From: Streptococcus sp. DD13
GTDB taxonomy: Bacteria > Bacillota > Bacilli > Lactobacillales > Streptococcaceae
DNA length: 44,592 nt
Direction: 5' to 3'
Assembly: GCF_001578875.1 (NCBI RefSeq)
Contig: NZ_KQ969506.1
Location: 197,103 to 241,694, forward strand
Part shown: positions 37,738 through 44,592 of the stretch, in pieces
Layout: each line of letters starts with the position of its first letter
How positions within the stretch are numbered: position 1 is the stretch's first letter
Notes under the pieces: model-generated
Told to the model about the DNA's origin: nothing
The model's input: the letters and a program-made list of their open reading frames with translations, nothing else
Databases searched by the model: none
Program-made: the position numbers and the translations under genes

Positions 37738-40700
37738 ATGGGATTGGAACTCTTATATACAGATGTCAAACAGAATTTAACAGAAATTTTAGCTCAGCGT
37801 GCCCAGGGAGCTGCGGACCAAGGACGACGGGTCTTTTATATTGCCCCCAACTCTTTGTCCTTTGAGAAAGAGCGAACCGTACTATCGCTCCTGCCTCAAA
37901 GAGCTTCTTTTGCCATTACTGTGACGCGCTTTTCTCAGATGGCACGTTATTTTGTCTTAGATGAGGTCCAAACACTGGAAAACTTGGATGAGCGAGGCTT
38001 GTCTATGGTCTTTTACAGGGCCCTCAGTCAGCTAAAAGACAGTGATTTACAGGTTTTTGGACGGTTACGCTTGGAACCAGGATTCATTTCCCAGCTGGTT
38101 AGTCTCTATCAAGAGTTACAAAGATCACAGATGACGGTCGCTGATTTAACAGGGCTCAATCCTCAGGAGAAGCAGGCTGATTTTCAGTTGATTTTTGATC
38201 GTGTAGAGACTATTTTGGCGGAGGAAGCTTATGGCCAAATCAGTCAATTGGGACTGATGCAGGCGGCTCTTCGACGCGGAGATATGGACCAGACTCTGCA
38301 GAAGGTGACAGTAGTGATTGATGGTTTTACACGCTTCTCGGCTGAAGAAGATGCCCTGCTTTCTCTCATGGTGGAAAAGGGAGCAGAAGTCATCATAGGG
38401 GGTTATATGAGTCAGCGGGCTTGGAAGACACCCTATGCAGATGGGAATGTGTATCAAGCCAGTATTGCTTTTATGCGGGATCTTTCCTTCCGTTTTCAGG
38501 TATCACCGACTTACGTAGAAGCTGATCATCAACTGAATGGTCCTAGCTCCTTTGAAAAAATAACTCGTTTATTTGAAGCGGCCTATGATTTTAGCCAAAC
38601 AGATGTTCGTTTGGATGATGCGGACCGTGAGGCGATTCAGCTTTGGACCATGCCTAGCCTCGAAGAAGAGTTAGAAGTCATTGCGACAAGTATTCGTGAG
38701 AAGCTTTTTGAGGGCTACCGTTACAAGGATATCACTGTTCTCTTAGGTGATGTTGAGGCCTACCGTTTACCTTTGGGGAAAGTGTTTCGCAAGTATGACA
38801 TTCCGTTTAATTTAGCGCGAGCTGAGTCCATGGCTAGTCATCCTTTGGTTCATTTTGTGGAGAGCCTAGCTCGTACCCTCCACTATCATTTCCGTCAAGA
38901 AGATGTGGTGAATCTGTTGAAGTCTGGCCTTTATGGAGACATTCGCGAGGACCAACTCGATCAGTTGGATGACTATCTTCGCTATGCGGACATCCAGGGG
39001 GATGCTTTTTTCACCCCCTTTACAGCCAGTCGGTCGGGAGCGTATGATCTAGAAGTGTTAAATGCCTTACGCAAAGAAGTCATGGCGCCGATGCTTGCCC
39101 TCCGAAAAGGAGCAAAGGGAGGGAATGGACGACAGGCTATGTCCACTTTGATGGCTTTCTTTGAAGCAGTTTCTTTAGCAGAGCGTTTCCAAAAGATGGT
39201 GGAGGAAGATCTGGCACAATCAGTCGAGCGACATGAGGAAGTTTGGAAAGTTTTCTCTAGTATCTTAGAACAGGCTCATCGACTGTTTGCCAGTGTTGAT
39301 TTATCAGTAGAAGACTTGCTGGATATCCTGAGTACGGCCTTGTTAACAGCTGATTACCGGACGGTACCGGCGACGGTTGATGTCGTGTCTGTACGCTCAT
39401 ATGACCTAGTTCAGCCCCATCAGAATCGTTTGGTTTATGCTGTGGGAATGTCCCGCCAGTATTTCCCCAAAATTGCAGAAAATGACAGTTTGCTTTCGGA
39501 TGAGGAGCGCCAGATCATCAACGAAACGACAGATGATGGCAAACGATTGGATCTGGTTAGTCAGGAGAATACCCAGAAAAATCTATATACGGCCTTGTCT
39601 TTATTGAACGCTGCACGTGAGCGACTGATTATCAGCCAACCGCGATTTGATGGGGAGTCCGAGTTGATGCTGTCACCTTATGTCCAACATCTGGTAGGAT
39701 GGGGCATCCCGATGCAAGCTAAAACGATCTCACCCAATCGTCTGGAAGCAAGTGATATTGGAAATGCCAAGTCCCTTTTATCGCGGCTGATCACCTATCA
39801 TCAGTTAGAGGTGGACCAAGAAGTGAGTGAGGATCGTCGGACCTTCTGGACAGTTGCTAGAAGGTACCTTAGTCGTTATTTGGAAGAGAAAGGATTGCGC
39901 TTGCCGGGATTTGAGAGACGGTTGACAACCAGGCCGTTGACACCCGAAGTGACCGCCTTGCGTTTTCCCAAAGACAAACCCTTACTCTTGTCCGCATCTG
40001 CCGTAACCAGCTTTTATAATAATCAATACAAGTATTATTTACAGTATGTATTGGGCTTACAGGAACCAGCGAGTATTCATCCAGATCATCGCCAGTATGG
40101 AACTTATTTACACCGAGTCTTTGAGAGAACCTTAGGGGATCGGACGGATCGATCGTTTGATGACAAACTAGAGACGGCTATTCGGGAGACCAATGGAGAA
40201 GCCGAATTCGCGAGTGCCTTTCGTTTAGATGGTCAGGCTCGGTATAGTTTAGCACGCTTGGAAATGATCGCACGTGCGACGGGTCAGGTCTTGGCGGATG
40301 ATTCTTTGGTGACCCCGCAGATTGAAGAGGCACCGTTTCATATTAAGCTGAGTAAAGAATTGGAGCTACAGGGGATGATTGACCGGATTGACCGGATGGA
40401 AAATTCCGGTTTGACAGGGATCGTTGATTATAAATCCAGTCGACAAATATTTGATATAGAGCGTTTTTACAATGGAATGAGCCCTCAGTTGATCACCTAT
40501 ATCCAGGCCTTACTAGCGCAAGGTCTAGACTTGAAGAAGATTTTTGGTGCCATGTATTTACAGATGCAGGCTCCTCAGGTCAAGCTCAAGGAATTGAAAA
40601 CATTGGATGATGCCCATGAACTTTTGAAAAAGAGCTTGACTTATCAGGGCGTTTTTCTTAAAGAAACAGCGAGTCAGTTGAGCGAGGGCCCGTATAGTAT

Positions 40701-40989
40701 CTCGCCTAGCACGAGTTTTGCTCTTGAGGACATGCAACAACTGGTGTCCTATAATCGTCACCTGCTAGAAGAAGCCAATCGAGTGATTCGGTCTGGTCAT
40801 TTTATGATCAACCCTTATACTGAGGATGGTCGATCTGTCCAAGGCGACCAGTTGAAAGCCATTACCCATTTTGAGGCTGACTTGCATCTCGCTCAGGCTA
40901 GACCTTTTGTAAAGCTAAACAGTAAGAGGGGGCAAAAAAATAATGATTATATCGCCCGTATTGGAGAGGAGTTGAAGCATGAGTCTTAA
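37738..40989 (+). CDS. rexB: ATP-dependent nuclease subunit RexB (AddB)
   Basis: Subunit of the RexAB (AddAB-type) helicase-nuclease that resects double-strand breaks and produces 3' ssDNA for RecA. 1083 aa. An inactivated UvrD-like N-terminal part lacks a GKT Walker motif (VFYIAPNSLSFEKER). The C-terminal nuclease has GIVDYKSSRQIF with the catalytic Asp and Lys. The Cys residues that bind the 4Fe-4S cluster in B. subtilis AddB are replaced (SAVTSFYNNQYKYYLQYVLG), as is usual for RexB. ATG 37738 is used with GGAGAG upstream; GTG 37726 is possible. Confidence 0.93.
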   Translation: MGLELLYTDVKQNLTEILAQRAQGAADQGRRVFYIAPNSLSFEKERTVLSLLPQRASFAITVTRFSQMARYFVLDEVQTLENLDERGLSMVFYRALSQLKDSDLQVFGRLRLEPGFISQLVSLYQELQRSQMTVADLTGLNPQEKQADFQLIFDRVETILAEEAYGQISQLGLMQAALRRGDMDQTLQKVTVVIDGFTRFSAEEDALLSLMVEKGAEVIIGGYMSQRAWKTPYADGNVYQASIAFMRDLSFRFQVSPTYVEADHQLNGPSSFEKITRLFEAAYDFSQTDVRLDDADREAIQLWTMPSLEEELEVIATSIREKLFEGYRYKDITVLLGDVEAYRLPLGKVFRKYDIPFNLARAESMASHPLVHFVESLARTLHYHFRQEDVVNLLKSGLYGDIREDQLDQLDDYLRYADIQGDAFFTPFTASRSGAYDLEVLNALRKEVMAPMLALRKGAKGGNGRQAMSTLMAFFEAVSLAERFQKMVEEDLAQSVERHEEVWKVFSSILEQAHRLFASVDLSVEDLLDILSTALLTADYRTVPATVDVVSVRSYDLVQPHQNRLVYAVGMSRQYFPKIAENDSLLSDEERQIINETTDDGKRLDLVSQENTQKNLYTALSLLNAARERLIISQPRFDGESELMLSPYVQHLVGWGIPMQAKTISPNRLEASDIGNAKSLLSRLITYHQLEVDQEVSEDRRTFWTVARRYLSRYLEEKGLRLPGFERRLTTRPLTPEVTALRFPKDKPLLLSASAVTSFYNNQYKYYLQYVLGLQEPASIHPDHRQYGTYLHRVFERTLGDRTDRSFDDKLETAIRETNGEAEFASAFRLDGQARYSLARLEMIARATGQVLADDSLVTPQIEEAPFHIKLSKELELQGMIDRIDRMENSGLTGIVDYKSSRQIFDIERFYNGMSPQLITYIQALLAQGLDLKKIFGAMYLQMQAPQVKLKELKTLDDAHELLKKSLTYQGVFLKETASQLSEGPYSISPSTSFALEDMQQLVSYNRHLLEEANRVIRSGHFMINPYTEDGRSVQGDQLKAITHFEADLHLAQARPFVKLNSKRGQKNNDYIARIGEELKHES

Positions 40990-43900
40990 ACCATTTTTGA
41001 ATAAGGAAGAGATTGCAGCGCTAAAAGAGCAAGAAGCCCAATCGGACAAGGTTCAAAAGCGAACACCTGAGCAAATTGAAGCCATCTATCGTCATGGGAA
41101 TAACATCCTAGTGTCTGCGTCTGCAGGATCTGGAAAAACCTTTGTCATGGTGGAGCGGATCGTAGATATGGTGATGCGAGGAGTTTCGATAGATCAGCTC
41201 TTTATCTCGACCTTTACCGTGAAGGCGGCGCGTGAACTAAAGGAGCGTCTGGAGAAAAAACTCCACCAGGCGGTCCAATTGACCGAAGACCAGTCTCTCC
41301 GCCAATTTCTTCATCAGCAGATCAATCTTCTTCAGACGGCAGATATTGGGACGATGGATGCTTTTACGCAAAAGTTTGTCAACCGGTACGGTTACACGAT
41401 AGGGATACCACCTCATTTTCGCATTATGGCAGATGCGAGTGAGCAGGAACTGGTACGGCGACGAGCCTTTGATGCCTGCTTTGAATCGTATATCGCTGGA
41501 GCAGATGGAGAGACCTTTCAACGCATGGTAGCGAATTTTAACCAAGGACGTAAGGAACCATCGGCTTTCCGCGAGCTTGTATTTACGATTTATAACTTTA
41601 GTCAGTCTACCGCTGCTCCAGCTCAATGGATGCAGGAAACTTTTTTAAAGGGTGTCTTGGATCAAAAGGATCAAGAAAAGTATTTGTCCCAGTTGACAAT
41701 AGATGCGCGTGACAGTCTAATTGACTTTCGGAGCTTTCTGTTGCATCATGCTGAAGATGCTCAACTTGCTTACCAAGGGGGGAAGAATCCAGCTTATATC
41801 AGCAATGTCGAAACCATCCTAGAGATCCTGTCGTCCCTCACAGCAGTGTCCGATCAAAAAGCGGTAGAAGATCTGCTTGCAAGAACTGTACAAGTGGCGA
41901 CAAGCTCACGTGGTCAGGCCCTAGTTGCTCGGAAGTCTCCCAAAGAAGATGAGTCCCTTAAGTCCTTTAAAGAAGAGTTTAATGAAGAGCGGAAAAACTT
42001 AGTAGCTGGATTGAAATCTATCCAGCAAACTATGTTTGAGCTAGGAGTGGTCATCCGCTATCAAGATCAACTGCTACCCTATTTGAGGTTGTTGCAAGAC
42101 TTTGTCCTAGCCTTTTCCAAATGTTATCTGACAGAAAAACGTCAAGAAGGAGCTTTTGAATTTTCAGATATCAGTCATTTTGCGATTGAAATTTTAGAAA
42201 ATCAGGCAGAAATTCGCCAACTATTTAGAGAGCGTTATGTCGAAGTGATGGTCGATGAGTACCAGGACAACAACCATACTCAGGAAAAAATGTTGGAACT
42301 CCTCTCCAATGGCCATAACCGTTTTATGGTTGGCGATATGAAGCAGTCCATCTATCGATTTCGTCAGGCAGACCCTCAGATTTTTAACCAAACATTCAAG
42401 ACATTTCAAACCAATCCCCAGGCTGGGCACTTGATTTTGCTGAAAGAAAATTTTAGAAGCCAGTCAGAAGTTTTAGACAGTACCAACGGACTCTTTCGTC
42501 ATCTGATGGATGAGGAAATCGGGGATATCGTCTATGACGGAATTCATGAGTTGGTAGCTGGGAGTCCAAAACAAAAGGAAGTCCACCCGGAACATCAGAC
42601 ACAGGTATTGATCTATGATGATAGTCAGTCCGATCCATCTGATGTTGCAACAAATGATGATGAAACAAGCCTTCTTGACCCAGGTCAGGTTAGATTGGTA
42701 GCTCAGGAAATTCTGAGGTTGGTCCGGGAGGACGGAGTTTCTTTTTCAGACATTACCCTTTTAGTTCCTAGTCGTACGCGCAATGACTGGATTATCCGAG
42801 CCTTTGACCGTCTAGGAATCCCCTTGGTGGTTGATGGAGGAGCGGCCTCTTATCTCCAGTCGGTGGAAGTGATGGTGATGCTGGATACCTTACGTAGTTT
42901 AGACAACCCTTTGCAAGATTACGCTCTCGTAGCTCTTCTTAAGTCCAGTATGTTTGCCTTTGATGAAGATGAGTTAGCTCGGATTGCCTTGCAAGAGACT
43001 AGGGAAGATCAAAAAGCCCATAAGACGATTAAGTTACGGTTTTATCAAAAAATCCAACTGGCCCTTTCGGGCCAAGGGAGTCAACCAGCTCTCATCTCTG
43101 CGAATTTTCGAGAAAAATTGTCACAATTTGAAACAACTTTTCAACGTTGGCGTGATCTAGCAAAGAAAGTCAGTCTCTTTGAATTGATTTGGACCATTTA
43201 CCAGGATCGATTTTACTATGATGCAGTGGGGCTTCTACCAAATGCAGCCCAAAGGCAAGCAAATCTGTCTGCCTTAGCACAACGGGCAGAACAGTTTGAA
43301 CGAACAGGCTTCAAAGGCTTGACACGCTTTATCGCCATGATTGACAAGATTTTAGCCAGCCAGCATGACCTGGCTAATGTCACGGTGGCTCCTCCTGAAA
43401 ATGCGGTCTCGTTAATGACGATTCACAGTAGTAAGGGACTAGAATTCCCCTATGTCTTTATCCTCCATGCGGATAAGAAATTCAATCGTCAAGACTTATC
43501 CTCTCCTGTGATCCTTAATCGGGACCAAGGGATTGGCGCGACTTATATAGCAGATCTTAAAGAAGCATTGCCTGAAAGCCATCTAAAGCAAGTACCTGTT
43601 GAAATGGAAACGGTCACCTATCGTATCTTGCGTGATCTGGAGCGTCGTGCCTATCTTTCCGAACAGATGAGACTGCTTTATGTGGCGATGACCCGGGCAG
43701 AGAAGCGGCTCTATATCATCGGAAAAGGTCGGAAAGAAAAACTGATGAACGCCCCTTCTCCTAAGCATTCTGAAGGTCGCATATCCCTCAAGGAACGTGA
43801 GAATTATAGTTCTTTCCAGGATTGGTTTGTAGCGGTTGGTCAAGCTTTTTCAGAAAATGACTGTCAGTATCAGATTCGGTTTGTCAGCGACCAAGACCTC

Positions 43901-44592
43901 ACGCTAGAAGAAGCTCTCCCTCAGGATCTCATTCCCCAAGAGAGAGCGAAAGACCAGGCCAACAATCGTCAAAGCCAAGACATAGCTGATGCTCTCAAGC
44001 GATTGGAGGCGGTTGATCAGCTGAATCAGAAGTATCAGACGGCGATTGATCTACCTTCTGTTCGCACACCTAGCCAGGTTAAAAAGTACTATGAACCGGT
44101 TCTTGAGACAGAAGGCGTTGTTTTAGATGGGGTACGACCTGACCGTGCCCAGGAGAACAAAACCTTCACATTACCAATTTTAGGAGCTAAACCTCAGGTC
44201 ACAGGTGCTGCCGTTGGAGCCGCCACCCACGAACTCCTCCAACGCGTTCCCCTATCAGAAGAAGTAAATCTATTTGATTTAGAAGCAGCCTTAGCGGCTG
44301 TAGATGCTCCAGAAGAAGTCAAAAATCAAGTCAAGCTAGATAAGATTGCAGCCTTTTTCGAGTGGGAAGAGCTCGGACAACTCATTCAGCAGGAGCATGA
44401 GAAGGTCTATCGAGAAGCGCCCTTTGCCATGCTCGAGACAGATCCGATCTCTAAGGAAGCCTATGTCATCCGGGGGATTATAGACGGTTATATAGTATTG
44501 GAAGATCGGATTGTTCTTTTTGATTATAAAACGGACCATTACCGTCATCCGGAAGCATTAGCCGAACGTTACCGTGGTCAGATGGCCCTATA
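40979..44592 (+). CDS. rexA: ATP-dependent helicase/nuclease subunit RexA (AddA), 3' partial
   Basis: Helicase and nuclease subunit partnering RexB. It begins ATG AGT CTT at 40979, overlapping the end of rexB by 11 bases, and runs off the right edge after 1204 codons, close to full length. UvrD-type motifs: Walker A SASAGSGKTF near 47-56, VMVDEYQDNN, LKENFRSQ, MTIHSSKGLEFPYVF, and LLYVAMTRAEKRLY. The C-terminal RecB-type nuclease has VLFDYKTDHY close to the edge. Coupled translation with rexB fits an equimolar heterodimer. Confidence 0.95.
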   Translation, partial: MSLKPFLNKEEIAALKEQEAQSDKVQKRTPEQIEAIYRHGNNILVSASAGSGKTFVMVERIVDMVMRGVSIDQLFISTFTVKAARELKERLEKKLHQAVQLTEDQSLRQFLHQQINLLQTADIGTMDAFTQKFVNRYGYTIGIPPHFRIMADASEQELVRRRAFDACFESYIAGADGETFQRMVANFNQGRKEPSAFRELVFTIYNFSQSTAAPAQWMQETFLKGVLDQKDQEKYLSQLTIDARDSLIDFRSFLLHHAEDAQLAYQGGKNPAYISNVETILEILSSLTAVSDQKAVEDLLARTVQVATSSRGQALVARKSPKEDESLKSFKEEFNEERKNLVAGLKSIQQTMFELGVVIRYQDQLLPYLRLLQDFVLAFSKCYLTEKRQEGAFEFSDISHFAIEILENQAEIRQLFRERYVEVMVDEYQDNNHTQEKMLELLSNGHNRFMVGDMKQSIYRFRQADPQIFNQTFKTFQTNPQAGHLILLKENFRSQSEVLDSTNGLFRHLMDEEIGDIVYDGIHELVAGSPKQKEVHPEHQTQVLIYDDSQSDPSDVATNDDETSLLDPGQVRLVAQEILRLVREDGVSFSDITLLVPSRTRNDWIIRAFDRLGIPLVVDGGAASYLQSVEVMVMLDTLRSLDNPLQDYALVALLKSSMFAFDEDELARIALQETREDQKAHKTIKLRFYQKIQLALSGQGSQPALISANFREKLSQFETTFQRWRDLAKKVSLFELIWTIYQDRFYYDAVGLLPNAAQRQANLSALAQRAEQFERTGFKGLTRFIAMIDKILASQHDLANVTVAPPENAVSLMTIHSSKGLEFPYVFILHADKKFNRQDLSSPVILNRDQGIGATYIADLKEALPESHLKQVPVEMETVTYRILRDLERRAYLSEQMRLLYVAMTRAEKRLYIIGKGRKEKLMNAPSPKHSEGRISLKERENYSSFQDWFVAVGQAFSENDCQYQIRFVSDQDLTLEEALPQDLIPQERAKDQANNRQSQDIADALKRLEAVDQLNQKYQTAIDLPSVRTPSQVKKYYEPVLETEGVVLDGVRPDRAQENKTFTLPILGAKPQVTGAAVGAATHELLQRVPLSEEVNLFDLEAALAAVDAPEEVKNQVKLDKIAAFFEWEELGQLIQQEHEKVYREAPFAMLETDPISKEAYVIRGIIDGYIVLEDRIVLFDYKTDHYRHPEALAERYRGQMAL

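Noticed and set aside
41237..41626. Minus-strand ORF of 129 codons
   Set aside because: Antisense shadow of rexA.

Overview
The window looks like the chromosome of an oral Streptococcus of the mitis/sanguinis group, perhaps near S. parasanguinis or S. australis; the species is an inference. The pointers are gene order (aroA-aroK-pheA-LCP protein; rodA-DJ-1-gyrB-ezrA; eno; rexB-rexA), a vex/vnc-type ABC transporter with its two-component system, strong AGGAGG ribosome binding sites, and extended -10 (TGnTATAAT) promoters. Only the first and last genes are cut by the window edges.

Layout. 1-1432: end of an ABC importer (permease, apparently frameshifted near position 50, plus ATPase). 1497-2729: MFS transporter. 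2894-7063: aromatic amino-acid block (aroA, aroK, pheA) followed by an LCP cell-wall ligase. 7177-10011: rRNA uracil methyltransferase, a decayed reading frame, then a two-gene J-domain/HIRAN unit. 10086-10190: on the minus strand, a type II-A CRISPR tracrRNA of the S. mutans/S. thermophilus CRISPR3 kind, with no cas gene or repeat array anywhere in the window. 10471-15859: FtsX-type ABC transporter (vex1-2-3-like) with its response regulator and sensor kinase. 16129-19754: dipeptidase PepV, a UDG-fold protein, a YpmS-family membrane protein and a class I glutamine-amidotransferase-like hydrolase. 19977-27708: rodA, DJ-1/PfpI protein, gyrB, ezrA, serB and glycerate kinase. 27941-29854: YueI-family gene (minus) and enolase.

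29890-33815 is an accessory island made of phage debris: the last 35 residues of a tyrosine integrase, broken small genes, a minus-strand cassette of two hydrophobic micro-peptides and a 64-aa protein behind an almost ideal promoter, a ~215-nt strongly folded noncoding stretch, a decayed small terminase, a minor capsid protein 2 C-terminus carrying an Ntox50 toxin-like domain with a translationally coupled small partner, two tRNA-like T-arm elements, and a truncated scaffold gene. After it the ordinary chromosome resumes: 6-phosphogluconolactonase, a TPR protein, alpha-acetolactate decarboxylase and the RexAB exonuclease/helicase.

Three copies of a ~171-bp intergenic repeat with palindromic, terminator-like ends lie at 18187, 27722 and 37396. 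The most notable observation is the orphan tracrRNA, which marks the preserved left flank of a lost or displaced Cas9 locus. The micro-peptide cassette, the structured RNA, the Ntox50/partner pair and the J-domain/HIRAN pair come next.
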